Positions 22,741 through 34,300 of a stretch of 64,000 bases of DNA are shown in pieces. Made by a program: the position numbers and the translations under genes. Each line of letters begins with the position of its first letter. Position 1 is the first letter of the stretch. This DNA comes from Cervus elaphus. Taxonomy: Eukaryota; Chordata; Mammalia; Artiodactyla; Cervidae. The notes below the pieces were generated by a model. It saw nothing but the letters and a program-made list of their open reading frames with translations, searched no databases and was not told the origin of the DNA. Where the stretch lies: contig NC_057820.1 in assembly GCF_910594005.1 (NCBI RefSeq), positions 1,369,001 through 1,433,000 on the forward strand, read 5' to 3'.

Positions 22741-23045
22741 GTCAATTCCTAAAGGAAATCAGTGCTGAATAGTCACTGGGAGGACTGATGTTGAAGCTGA
22801 AACTCCAACACTTTGGCCACCTGATGCGAAGAGCTGACTCATTGGAAAAGACCCTGATGCTGGGAGGGATTGGGGGCAGGAGGAGAAGGGGAGACAGAGA
22901 ATGAGATGGTTGGATGGCATCACCAACTCGATGGACACGAGTCTGAGTAAACTCCGGGAGTTGGTTGAAGGACAGGGAATACTGGCGTGCTGCAGTCCAT
23001 GGGGTCGCAAAGAGTCGGACACGACTGAGTGACTAAACTGAACTA
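22740..23045 (+). mobile_element. BovB 3' fragment at the edge of the CpG island
   Basis: The last 300 bp of BovB in plus orientation: CTAAAGGAAATCAGTGCTGA through GGTCGCAAAGAGTCGGACAC. It separates a unique CpG-containing stretch from the main HAUS3 promoter island. Confidence 0.9.
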
Positions 23046-23569
23046 AGTGGGTGCCGGCCGGCCAGCGGGGCTGGAGTGTGCCCCTCGCGTCCCAGCAGAG
23101 CCTCCAGGGCCCAGCGGCCTGGGGCCCCGGGAGCCGCGCCCCCCGCCACAGCCCACCCTCACTGGAGACCCCGTTTCCGGCCGTGCCCCTCGCCTGGAAG
23201 ACCCCACTAGAGCCCGGCCCCCCGCCGGCACTGGAGTCCCCAGTCTTCCGCTGCGCCCCCTCGCCTCTCCCGGCACCGAGCCCCTGGCCCCTCCAGCCGC
23301 CCCCCTGGACCGCATTGGAGCCCTCAGTCTCCCGCCGCTGCGCCCCTCGTCCCTCCGGCCGCCCCCCGACCGCACTGGAGTCCCCAGACTCTCCGGTCAC
23401 TCCCCCAGTCCCCTCCTCCTGAGGACCGCGACTGCGCTGCGCGGGAAACTACTCGCGCGCCTGAAAGACGTCCCCAGGGGCACCCGGAAAGAAGACGCAG
23501 CCGCTGACCCGCGCCGCTCCCACCGTCCCACCGCCCGCCTGAGAGACCTGCGAGTCCAGCGCCGCTCAC

Positions 23570-23690
23570 CTCAGGAAGCTCGGCTCGCACCCCTCAGAAG
23601 CCCGCCGCCGCCGCCGCCCAGCCTTGCAAGGCCTCACGGGAGGGCCGCTCCCGCGCGCGCGCGCAAAAGACCAAGACCCGGCCGCTGGCG
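23570..23690 (-). other. HAUS3: predicted non-coding exon 1 of HAUS3 (shared with POLN in human)
   Basis: The minus strand has the near-consensus donor CCTGAG|GTGAGC, with the exon ending at 23570. It lies just downstream of a promoter-like set of sites and could splice to the acceptor at 21874-21873. The transcription start is not defined; 23690 is only an estimate. Confidence 0.5.
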
Positions 23691-23693
23691 ACC

Positions 23694-23767
23694 GCCTGCG
23701 CAGGCGCAATATCAGAAGAGGCGGGGCCCCGAGCCTGACGTCTACCAGCAGGGAGAGAGCTGATTGG
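23694..23767 (-). promoter_or_regulatory. HAUS3: HAUS3 core promoter elements
   Basis: In transcription direction: a CCAAT box (complement of 23763-23767), a CRE-like GACGTCA (near 23737-23743), a GC box in GGCGGGGCC (near 23720-23728), and the palindrome GCCTGCGCAGGC (23694-23705), which resembles an NRF1 site. No TATA box. This is the usual layout of a housekeeping CpG-island promoter. Confidence 0.65.
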
Positions 23768-23962
23768 CTCTCTGCCTCAAGCGGTCGGCAGTGCACGCAG
23801 AGCTCCGTCCGCCTCCTCTGAGGAGCCGGTGTTCCGTCGCAGCCTCGTCAGGTCGGGAGCGCGCAGCAGAGCCAGCTCCGCCCTGTCGCCCGCCCGCCTG
23901 GTGGCCAGGGCGTCCGGTCCTCCGCGGGCCCCCGGGCCGCGCTGCCGTCCGCTGCCGCAGGA

Positions 23963-24457
23963 GTGAGCGTGGACGAAGTCGCCGAGGAGACTTCTCGCCT
24001 CTTAGTCTCTTGTGACGAACGCTGTTTTCCAGGAGCACTTCGTTCCCAAGCCTTCTCTTCACCGGACAATCCCATCTTCAACATAGGACTATTTAAAAAG
24101 TCGAAACTGTTTGACTCGTGGAGTGGGTGTGTGTCAAGATGGAGCACGGGTTTTAAAGCAGGATGCCAGAAACGGAGGGTGTGTAGTCGGCGAGAGGAGC
24201 AGGGCTCGAATGAGACCTCCACGTTGGAGGAAATCTGGTGGACACCACACAGTCCAGTGAAGCAAAACTTTGAGGTTACCACTTGTATCGGACAGAATGT
24301 GTTTGCATCTCTACCTGACACAAATAATTTTGTTTTACTTACCAATCTTCTGCAAATTAACATATCAATGAGCAAGGCTGGGGCCCTGGTCATTACGACC
24401 CCATCAGTACTCCGCAACCCCCAGCATCAAATGGCCCTAAGGTGGCTTGTTCGATAA
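23963..24457 (+). other. 164-codon open frame upstream of HAUS3, divergent; status uncertain
   Basis: An uninterrupted plus-strand frame starts in the CpG island (MSVDEVAEETSRLLVSCDER) and runs on into lower-GC sequence, ending ALRWLVR. I recognise no family, signal peptide or domain. The minus strand is also open over part of it (23848-24417), which weakens the coding case. It may be part of a divergent non-coding transcript, or chance. Confidence 0.2.
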
Positions 24458-25489
24458 CGTCCTAGTCTAACGTGACATTGGCAGGGCAGAAATCTCTTCA
24501 GATAACTTTTCTTAATATTGTTTAAGAAGAGAAGGAATAATGTTCCAGGGCAGATACCATGAATTTTAATCTGGACTTGAACCTACTTATTAATTCTTCG
24601 TTTGTTCTACTTTTTGATCCTCCTCTTCTAAAAAGACAATAGAACCCAAAATGGTTGGGAAAAGCATTACAGGAGAAAAAAACTCGCAGAGCGGTGCCCG
24701 GCCTGAACGCAGGGGCCTGGACCCGGCAAGAGAGGGTCCGGTTGACAAACTGGGAGGCGGGGTTAGACACACACCCCCCCCATCGGCGGGGGGAGACCGG
24801 GAAGACCCCACCCAGCCGTGGGGATGGGGCGGGGAGAGGCGTTGGGCCGCCTTACCCCGAGGAGGTGGAGGCTTTGGAGGCAGTGCCTTCAAGAAATTCT
24901 GCTGAAGAGGCAGAGATTGAGGGAGAGCAAGAGAAAGCAGCAGAACAGGAGACTAGGAGGGTGGGGATGCAACGCTGGGGGAGGGTTAGGGTTTTAAGAT
25001 GGGAGGAACTTGGGGATATTTATAGACTGGGAGGAGGAACTCAAGAGGAGACCGAAGCAGAGACGCAGAAAGAAAAGGGCTGCTCTCTAGAAAGATCCCT
25101 GGGAAACTGGAGGGTGAGACCCCAGCTCGCTGATCTGAACTAGAACCTTGCTTTTCTGAGTGACTCCTGAGTCCTTCCCTGGGCCCACAAATCCCCCACA
25201 TGACTTGGAACTGCTGACCTTAGTCATTTGTTTGAAAGATGTTCCTGGTGCCAAAAAACATTAAACTATAAAGTAAAAATCACAATGGTATTAGCCCACT
25301 GAGTACAAATGAAAATACTATAGGTTTAACTATTCAGACTCAAGAGTTTCCCTTGGAAACTTGACTTATTAGGGCATTTCTGTACTTGAGGTTGCATTTG
25401 GAATTTACGAAAGCAAGTGTGTTACACTTAACTTCCAGGACAAGCTTTCTTTCCTCCAATCAAAACATTTGGGGTTTTAAGGGGGACTT
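24458..25489. other. intergenic, nothing recognised
   Basis: Between the HAUS3 promoter and a pair of SINEs. 24690-25140 is purine-rich and GC-rich and open in several frames, but none resembles a known protein. No repeat is identified with confidence. Confidence 0.6.
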
Positions 25490-25501
25490 AGGGAGTCAAA
25501 G

Positions 25502-25628
25502 TGGAGAAGGAAATGGCAACCCACTCCAGTGTTCTTGCCTGGAGAATCCCAGGGACGGGGTAGCCTGGTGGGCTGACATCTGTGGGGTCACACGGAGTCG
25601 GACACAACTGAAGTGACTTAGCAGCAGC
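25502..25628 (+). mobile_element. Bov-tA SINE (first of a pair)
   Basis: GGAGAAGGAAATGGCAACCC through GAAGTGACTTAGCAGCAGC. AGGGAGTCAAAG flanks it at 25490-25501 and 25629-25640. Confidence 0.9.
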
Positions 25629-25640
25629 AGGGAGTCAAAG

Positions 25641-25773
25641 AGGAGGGCATGGCAACCCACTCCAGTATTCTTGCCTTGAAGAAGCGGCGTGGACAGCAGA
25701 GGCTGGTGGGCTACATACAGTCCATGGGGTGGCAGAGAGTCAGACACGACTGAGTGACTTAAGCACACAGCAC
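25641..25773 (+). mobile_element. Bov-tA SINE (second of a pair)
   Basis: AGGAGGGCATGGCAACCCAC through GACTGAGTGACTTAAGCACA. It starts directly after the first SINE's right target repeat and ends at a diverged third copy of it (25774-25786). Confidence 0.88.
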
Positions 25774-25786
25774 AGGGGGTCAGAAG

Positions 25787-27090
25787 GTGAAGGGAACCGG
25801 GAATGACTCTTCCCTGAGAAAGTCTGAGACCCAGCTGGACTAAACAGACCAAAACACAGCTGTGTTTGTTGTTTCCGTCCTTCCGATGAAAATCTTTTTT
25901 TCTCCTGTTGATATTAAAATGTGTTTTAGGTTTCGGACAACTTCTGAGAGGCGTCAGACTGCAGTCTGATGTTGAAGGTCGTCTCTTCTCAGATGTAGTT
26001 TTCGGTGATGGTGGCGGGACTCCACCCTCTGAGTGGGAAGTGACACAGTGTGAGAAGCTCCGTCCTGCAGTCACAAAAGTGACACAGGTGGCAAGAGACA
26101 GAGGCAGGGGATGTCCCATGTGGAGAGAGAGCCTGGCAGCCAGAGGGCGGGTCTGGATGAGTGACTGCATCCAGCTGCCCCGTCCCGGCCAGAACACCAT
26201 CCGTGTGCCCTACACTGTGGGGCTGGGGCGGGTGGGAGGAGAACCAGCTTGTCCTCCACCACTCTGACAATCACATGACAGAGGGGGGGAACTCAGTCCT
26301 CAAACTTCCCAGTGGGTGGGGTGAGGTGCTGACCAAGACGACCCCGGGCAGGAGCTGGTGGAGGTGGGGGTGGGGCACCAGGGGCCTGGGGCGCGGGTTG
26401 GGGTCCCATAAAGGGCATCAGGACAGGCTGAGGAGGCAGGAGGCAACGAGGAAGGAGTGGGTGAGAGCCACTGCGGACTACATGGGCAAGAGGCATAATC
26501 CCACTGACGTTCTGCAGAGATCCCGCCAGGGCTGGTGTGGCCCGCAGGCCTGGCCTGGCGAGGAGCTGGGAAAGGGGAGAAGTGACCAGCCTGAGTAACC
26601 AGCTTAGACAAGCACCGATCTGGGCGGCCAAATCGCAGCCATAAAAACGTGACAGGAAGACCGACTTTCCAGAGTCACGACCAAGCTGTGAACAGGGGAG
26701 CGCAGAGGGACGGAGCGGGGCCGGGGTGGGCTCGGGCTGAGCCGAAGGCACAGGAGTGGATGGGGAGAGTGCAGGCAGCCAGGTTTAATCCTGGAGGTGA
26801 TGGGGGCAGCAAGACCTCCTGAGGCTGTTCTGGCCTCCGAGGAGAGCACGGGCAGGTGGCCCGCCTGGGTGGGGGGTGTGGGGGGCTGGCTGTAAACCGG
26901 GCCTGGAGTGGGCTCAAGGCATGCGGCGGTGGAGGCTTCCCAGAGGGCTAGGGTCGGGTCACAGGGCAGCACCTTCCAGCAGGTGACCTGAGAAAGGCAG
27001 GTGCCCTGCCTGAGACCCGGCTTCCTGTCTGTGAGACAGGCCAGGGGAGGACCTGGGTGCTAATCCCCTGAGCGTTCATGCCCTCAGTAA
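25787..27090. other. intergenic GC-rich DNA, nothing recognised
   Basis: Unique-looking sequence with a moderately AT-rich start. Frames are open on both strands only because of base composition. Confidence 0.6.
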
Positions 27091-27094
27091 AAGG

Positions 27095-27228
27095 TGGAAC
27101 ACCTTCCCAGTGGTCCTGTGGTTAGGACCACACTTCCCACGCCGGGGGTGCAGGTTCAGTCTCTAGTCGGGGAACTAAGATGCCACATGCTGTGTGGCTC
27201 AACCAAAAAAATTAAGAATTAAAAAAAA
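27095..27228 (+). mobile_element. CHR-type SINE
   Basis: ACCTTCCCAGTGGTCCTGTG and GTCGGGGAACTAAGATGCCA, ending in an A-rich tail. Typical CHR SINE. Confidence 0.8.
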
Positions 27229-27414
27229 AAGTGGTGGTGATTTAAACTCACAGTAATATTTGGAGTTCAGATACCCGCATTTACATTCAAGACCAAGTGC
27301 TGGTGGCTCAAGGCCCCAGCTGTGTTCCCGGCAGGGTTCTTGTCTCGCCTAGAGGTGCCCCCAGGGACTCACCCAGTACAAGAGGCTGGAGTACTGCTTC
27401 TGCCGGGACGAGGC

Positions 27415-27431
27415 GGGGGGGGGGGGGGGGG
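27415..27431. repeat. long G homopolymer
   Basis: About 16-17 consecutive G in intergenic GC-rich DNA. It could form a G-quadruplex and is likely to vary in length or be mis-assembled. Confidence 0.8.
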
Positions 27432-28029
27432 AAGGGAGGAGGAACTCGAGTCCCCACGGGTCCCTCCAGATCCTCTCCCACAGGTGGGGGGCACCTGCCC
27501 ACAGACCTCAGGGAGCCGCCTCGCTGGCCTCACACCCCCACCTGCACAGCAGGGCGTTCCAGGGACACCGAGGCTGGGTTCCAGGGCTTCTCCCAGGGCT
27601 GCCCTGAGAGCCAGTGGCCGCTGTGCACGAGGGGCGCTTGACATGGAGGCGGCTGAGGCTCCGGCAAAGCTCAGCGGGCCGGCCCGGGACACCCTGAGGG
27701 TCCCGCTGTCCTCGGGGTCGTGACCCAGCCCCAGGGGCCAAGTCAGGCTGGCAGCAAGACCTCCCGCCTGGCAAAGAGACCCAGGATGGCAGGGGGATGG
27801 CTTCCACCTCGACCCCACCTTCATCTCCAGGGGATGTCCAGGCAGGCAGCTCTGATATTGGGGTGCCGGCAGCCGGCTCCTAGGAAGGGGAGGCCCGTGG
27901 TCTGCAGGGTCTCCCAGAAAGCCAAGGCTCCCAATACAGTGGTGAGGACCACCGAGGCCGCCCAATGGGCTGAGGGGAGGGAAGCCCAACACAGGGATGG
28001 AAAGAACGGGAAGACAGAGAGGTGAGGTA

Positions 28030-31000
28030 TAAAAATCTGTATTTATATTACAAAGACAGAACGGTACAGCACAGTCCCTCCCGGTGAACAGGCTGGGGGG
28101 GCAGCCCTCTCTTTCCAGCGAAGATCTTGTTACATGCCCACCCGGCCAGCACCAGGCCCCCTGGGCGGCACCCCCCGACCCCTGACTCTGGTGCGGAACC
28201 TGCCCTGTGTCCAAGACATGGCTGGAGAGGTGTGGGGTCAGAGTCCTGCGTGCATGCAGTGGGGATGGCCCAGGTGAGCTGGCCCTGCGAGAGACGGCGG
28301 TGGGAGAGTGGGGGAAACCTGCCTCACCCAGCACATGGGGTCACCCGGAGCCTCACAGAAGGTGGGGGCCTTCAGGACCATGGCCGGGCGCACGGCCCCA
28401 TCACCAGGAAAGCGAGCTCGGGCGCTGTGCTTCGGAGGCCCGCCCTGCGTGGGGAGGGCCAGGGCTGCACGGGGCGGGTGCCTTCCTCGGGCCTCCCCAG
28501 CCAGCGGGGCCTGTGCTGAGGCCTGGGGGCTGCCTCACACCGTGAGGGTGTGGACCCAAACCCAAGCTCGGGCTTCCAGGATCTCGGCCACCAAGAGCCA
28601 CGTGGGCGTGAGGGCACATGAGGGAAGGTGCAGCCCAACCCCCACCCCCCCCCCCCCCGGGGCCCTGTTCTGGTCCTGGTTGCTTTCTACAGACCCCATG
28701 ACACTCAGGTTTGCTCTTAACGACCCTCTGGTCCCCCTGGCCACCAGTGCAGGTGGCTGGGGGAGGGGGTGGGCACGTGAGCGGCTCCAGCCACGTCTTG
28801 GGAACAGACCTCACTGCCGGTGGTGAGGAGAGAAATTTGGGGCCCCAGCATCCCTGGGTGGCTAGTGAGACCAACCTGCCCGCCCCCTCCCCAGTCCACA
28901 GGGGAACCATGGCCTGCAAAGTCACAGGCTGAGCATCTCCCAGCCAGGAAGGTCAGCTGAGGAGAACTCTGCAGGCCAGAGGAGAACCTCTCCCGGGGGT
29001 TGGGGGTGAGGATGGGGGTGGCTGGAGAATTGAGGCTCTAGAATTCAGAACACAGAGCTCCCCAGGGGCCTGCAGTTGCATGTCCTAAGGAAGGCTCTTA
29101 ACTGTGGGTGATCCTGCCCTGCTCCAAGGCTGTGGGGTCCTTGCAAGGAACACGCAGTGAACGAGCTCAGGCAGATGGGAGAAGCCCCTCTGGCCATGCT
29201 GGGCCCCAGAGGAGCTGGAAGGAGGTACCAACAGCGCAGTTTGCCTTGCAGCCGCCACAACATGCAGCAGTCTCCCCAGCCGCCTGCACCGTCCCTGCCT
29301 CAAGCCTGCTCCCCACCGCCCTCCCAGGCCCCTGGAGGGCAGGTTCTGCGCCAGAGTCATCTCCTGGGACCCCTTTGTGCCTCAGCAAGCCACCCTCCTG
29401 GGGTGGCCATTGGCGCGACAGAAGGTAGACGCAAGTTCCCCACCCCTTCCCCGTCGCAATCTGGAAATTGGCTACAACGCACCAGACAGAGGGGCAGACG
29501 CTACTCTGAGTCGGCCCACAGCCCCCCCACCAAAATATTGCTGTGTGGTCCCCGGGGACGATGCCTTGGGGACAAAAGGCCAGGAGAAGGCTCCTAATGC
29601 CCAGGCCTGTTCACCCAGGGTGAACGTTTTTCTTCAGAAGCTGCCAGTGTCTGACATCCGGAGTCCTTGCTCAGGGCGGGGAGAAGGGAGGCTTCAAGCT
29701 GAGTGCAGGAAGGAACCTACTTTTCGGGTTAGCGCCCCCCCCCACCCTAGGGGGTCAGACTGTGCAGCGGGGGGTCAGGAGGACCACAGGTCACGGCCCC
29801 TCCCACCGGGGGACAGAGCAGAACCCTGCCACCGCACAGCCCCCCCAGGCCGACCTGGCCTGGCCGACTCGCTCCCAGGGGGCTTGGCTGTGGGGAGAGG
29901 GCCAGGAGGGCACCTGGGGGCGTCCCGTGAGCCACGCGGGAGATGCTGGTGGTGGCGGTCGGGGTGGGGCCAGACACGGGACACAAGGCACACGCGGACG
30001 ACGCTGACAGACGAGTGACAGACGAGTCCCTGAGACGCTGGGTCGCTCCCACCCCTCAGCAAACAAGGACGCGAAAACGGCTAGGAAAATAGAGTAGAAA
30101 AAATCTCGTACAGGAAATAGGCGGCACACAGCGACAGCGGCCGAGTCCGAGTCGGCAGAGCGCTCTATCTTTAAAAATGTTTCTCCTGTGTTTTGGGGGG
30201 ACAGCTGCTCTCCCGGGAGCCCTGTTCTGGACTGCTGGGATGCGCAGCAACTTTTTGCTTGGTGTTGTTTTACAGGGAGGTGAGAGAGCCTCTGAGGACC
30301 CTGTGGTTTCAACCCCCAGCCCCCGCTGGGAGGGGTGCCTGCCCTGTGCAGTCTGGGCAGGTGGGCTGGGGGTGGGAGGGGGGACCAGGCACAGGCCAGG
30401 GGCCGGCATGTGCCCAACTGACCCCTGAAGGCCCCGGGACGTGTGCCCTCTGGGTCCAGTGACCACCTGTCTGCATGTGTGCATGTGTGTGTGAGCAGGC
30501 GTGTGTGCCTAGGTGCGTGCGTGTGCACATCTGAGGGACCTAAGAACAGAGCAGAAGCCGCCCAAGTCAGGGTGGGGTAGCCTGGCAGCCCCCCCGGAAG
30601 CCCAGCCCTGGCTCCTGACACCTGCAGGTGCAAAGGCTGCCGTCCACCCACCGGTCCCAGGGTGCTCACCCGAGTCCCGCCCTTCACGGATCCCTCCGTC
30701 CACGCCTCAGGAGCCTACGTGGACCAACAGATGGACGGATGGACGGAGAGCCACGCCTTCCTTCCTCGGTCCACTCCTTTCTCCTGGGATCCGGGGTTAG
30801 GGTCTGAGCTCCCCGTGGTGGTCATTAAGCCCCTCACACGGCGCCCGCCGAGGTTTGCAGCAATGACATTTAATACTTCTGGAATGATTGGGTATCTGAG
30901 AACACGCGGTGCGCGGCTATGCTGGGCTCCCGTATGTGGGAGCTGGGCCCCGCCTCCCGAAGGGGTCCCTGCCCGGGTGGGAGGAGCGGGCGGCGCGGTG

Positions 31001-31150
31001 GGCCCTGACCGGCAGGCGGGCAGCCCGGGCGGCGGCGGAGCTTCCAGAATGGCACAGCAGTGGGCCCGTGGAGAGGCTTCAAGGACCGGAGGGTCGACGC
31101 GCTCGGCCGGGCAGGCAGGCGGGCGGGCCGAGGAGCGGAGAGGGCAGCGC
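28030..31150 (-). other. MXD4: probable MXD4 3' UTR
   Basis: Sequence directly after the MXD4 stop (31153-31151). It runs about 3.1 kb to an AT-rich end, where the minus strand reads TTTGTAATATAAATACAG. No interspersed repeat is recognised within it, which fits a transcribed UTR. No canonical AATAAA stands at the proposed end, only AATATA/TATAAA variants. An ATTAAA is present upstream near 30869. It includes a C run near 28646-28660. Confidence 0.6.
28040..28060 (-). terminator. MXD4: candidate MXD4 poly(A) region
   Basis: The minus strand reads AATATAAATACAG near the end of the 3' UTR-like stretch. It is a non-canonical hexamer, so this is a weak call. Confidence 0.35.
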
Positions 31151-31308
31151 CTACGAGAGGCCGGGGCGGCCAGGCCGCCGGCACGGGGGCCCGAAGCTGC
31201 CGTGGCTGCAGCCGCTGCCCCGCAGGCTGTAGTGGTCGTCCACGTCACTGCTGCTGCCCACACTGTCCAGCTCGCCGGGGCCAAACTCCATGCCCTCGAC
31301 GTCCACTT
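31151..31308 (-). CDS. MXD4: MXD4 coding exon 6 (terminal)
   Basis: Acceptor CCACAG|AAGTGG. It encodes the last 52 residues: the acidic patch EVDVEGMEFGPGELDSVGSS, then a Gly/Arg/Pro-rich end RRPGRPGLS and TAG at 31153-31151. Confidence 0.96.
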
Positions 31309-34300
31309 CTGTGGAGAACGGACGGGGCGGGTCAGCGCCGGGCCCCCGAAGGGCCCCCCACTGCCCCTGGCCCTCGGGGCACCCGGCCTAGCTTCCTCAT
31401 CCCGTCCCTGGGGCCACACCTCGAGCAAGCGCTGCCCCACCCCGCGGCTGCCAGCAGGCCAGCCCCCCACCCCGAGGCCCACCTTGCTCCGAGTCATCGG
31501 TGGAGACTGCGGAGCCCGTGCTGTCGGTGCGCACGCGCTCCAGGCTCTGTGCCGACAGCTGCTCCAGGCGCCGCTTCAGGAAGCGATGCTCCCGCTGCAG
31601 CTGCTCCTTGATGCTCAGCGCCCGCCGATCCTGCTCCTCCAGTTTCTGGTGGGGGGGGGGCACGGAGCTGTGAGCCGGGGGGTGGGGGGTGCACCCTACC
31701 CCCGCCCCCCAGCCCTGTGCTCTGCCTCTGCTGACCACCTTCAGTTTCTGGGGAGTGGGGGGGGCACTTTATGAGCCCGGGGGGGTGTGCCCCCCACACA
31801 CACACCAGGACCCCAGGGCCCCCACACTGGGCGGGACCCAAAGGCCTGAGGCACCCCTCCTCTCCGCTCTCCCCCTGCCCTGTGCTGACCATCTGCTGTC
31901 CGCCCCCAGAAGGCCCACAGCCACCAGCCAGCTTGACCAAACCAAGTCACGAGTGGTCCTGGAGCCCGGGACAGCGCCACCCAGCCCCGGCCTGGCACTC
32001 CAACTCAGATGACACTCTGCCTGCACAATCCGGCGGCCGCCTCCCTGCCCGCCCTCTGCACGCCTCCCAGGGCACAGAGCCGCGGCCTCTCCATGAGGGC
32101 CCCAGGGCACCAGCTGAGTCCCGTCAAGACCCTGTCCGGGGGAGCCCTGCGGGAGGGCTAAACCCACCCTGGTGGCTCCCCAAACCCATCCCTCAGTCCT
32201 AAGGCCTCGAGAGCCAGCCCCTGGCAACATCTCACTCAGCCCACACCCCACTGCTAGCTCCTGGAAACCAACCCCTATGCCCGCCCAGAGCTTCCCCCGA
32301 TGCCAGGGCCTTGGGGGGCGATCTACAGCCCACCCCCCCTCCCGACAGCCCACAGAATCCAACCTGCCCCCGCTGCGGCCGAGCCCCTTACCCACCAGAG
32401 ACCGCGGGCCCCTGCGGAGCCCCTGCTGGGCGGCCCGCAGCCCGTCCTCGGGCCCCGGGGTCCCCCCAGGGCGGTGGGGCCGCGACGGGCACCTGCTCAC
32501 CTTGATGTGCATCTTGGCGCGCTTCAGGAGGCTCAGTGTGGTATGGCGGGTGCTGTCCGGGCCCAGGGGCACTAGCTGCTTGAGCTGCTCCAGGTAGAGC
32601 CGGAGTTTGGCTCGTCTGAAAGAGCCAAAGACACGATGGTCAGGCCGAGGCGGCTTGGCCCCTGGGGCAGGTCAGCGGAGCAGATTGAAAACTCGGGGGG
32701 TGTGGGGGGCGTGGGGGGCGCGGGGCCAGCAGACTCCCGCACGGACCTGCCTGCCCAGGGCTGCTCCCAGGCGCCCCTCCCAGCCCGACTGGCAGCGCCC
32801 CCAGCCCCCCCACAGCCCGCCAGAAGCCCCAGGAGAGGAACAGGCCCTGAGGCTAGGCCTGTGTGGCCAGCACAGCTTCTGGGGCTGCGAGTGATGCCGC
32901 CAGGCTCCGAGAGAGCCCTGGTTCCCCGGCCGTCCCCTCCCTCCACAATGGGGTCCAGAAGCCTTGGGGGGACAACTTGGAGGAGGAGAAACAAGGCCGC
33001 CGGTCAGGCTTCCCGGGGTGCAGAGGTCCAAGACACCCCCAACGAGCTTTCCACCCCCCGCCTCGCCAAGCGCAGGGTGCTCTCTGGGCACTCTTGTCAC
33101 CATGGAAATGTGAGTCCATCCGAGTCAGGGAAGGCCGCAGACAAGCCCCCCACCCGCATCTGGGACCCCCTCAGAAACTGCCTCGCTCTAGATCCTGTCC
33201 CCGTGTCCATGCAGGTGAACGCAGTCTCCCCACGAAACCCTAAGACCCAACAGCATCTGCTCAGGTCAGGGCCTCGGGCGAGGAGCTGTGACCTGGAAGC
33301 GCCCTTCTTCCCCAGCTCCGCTCATCCGGGATGGGCGGCCAGGCTCACCCTCAAAGCACGCTGATGGCCAGGGGCCTCTGCTACGTCCACATGCCCACCA
33401 GAGCCCATGCAGGCCGCCCAAGTGGTTTCTAAACCAAGCTGTCTGTTCAGCTGACGCTCTCAGGAGAGGGATGAGGGCAGGCACCCCCACCCCCGGCCGG
33501 GCTCTGCCACCCCGCTGCCCCACCATCAGCAGAGCCAGCGCGCACACCCCCCACCTCAGGTGCCAACCCGGGCAGCTCCACCTTCCACCCGCCTCCTTCC
33601 AAAGCCAGCCTCCCTCAGTGTCTGGAAGGAAAGCGGGCCGCGATGGCCACGTCCCTCGGACAGAGGGGGCTCCCGAAGTGCAGAGACGGAGGGCGCAGGA
33701 GCCACACCTCCCCCCCCGCTGTGATAACAGCCCCATCCGATGGGGGGCAGGGCCGACCCAGCTGCCAGGGCCAGCCACCCACGTCCACGCCGCACCGTCC
33801 TGCAGACCGGCCCCTTGCCAGCTGGCACCCCAGCCCCGGGCAGCGGGGCCCAGAGTTCTACAAGTAAACTTGAGTTTGACCTTAGAAGGTCCAGAACACG
33901 AGACTGAGGCTGCGCTCAGACCCCAGGCCGCCCCGAGCAGGGCCATGGGCACCAGGGCCGTGAGAGGGGCCCGCAGTGGGCTCACAGCCCGGCAGCCTCA
34001 GGGCCCCAGTGAACAGCTTCGTGCGCGAGCACACGGCTCGCAGTCAGAGACCCCTGGGGCCCCCCGACCTGCCACCTGCAGCCAGCTCACGAGTGGGGCT
34101 CCCCGTCCACTCAGGCAAATGGCAATGCTCATAATCCACCATCTGGGTACACACACGGTACGTGATCTTTTGTGGAAAACCAGAAGATGCAAATCAAAAG
34201 GAAAACAAATGAGTAAAAAGGACCCCCCATGTTCCACCACCTCGTTATCTCAGGGTACTCCACGTTTCCACACCATGACCAGAGTGGACGTGTCAGCAGA

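Larger units (their letters stand above)
21873..23569 (-). other. HAUS3: HAUS3 leader intron and 5' region
   Basis: Sequence between the non-coding exon donor (23570) and the coding exon acceptor (AG at 21874-21873). It holds unique AT-rich DNA (21875-22350), a CpG-containing unique stretch with a good donor at 22386 (a possible alternative leader exon), a BovB fragment (22740-23045) and the 3' part of the CpG island. The splice assignment is inference. Confidence 0.5.
23046..24060. promoter_or_regulatory. HAUS3: HAUS3 CpG island
   Basis: Very GC- and CpG-rich stretch containing the predicted HAUS3 first exon and promoter. It begins right at the BovB end. A (CG)n run near 23652-23664 could adopt Z-DNA. 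Long overlapping frames here on both strands follow from the composition. Confidence 0.8.

Noticed and set aside
23047..23763. 238-codon plus-strand frame rich in Pro, Arg and Ala in the HAUS3 CpG island
   Set aside because: Stops are rare in such GC-rich DNA. Other frames and the opposite strand are equally open, and no domain is recognisable.
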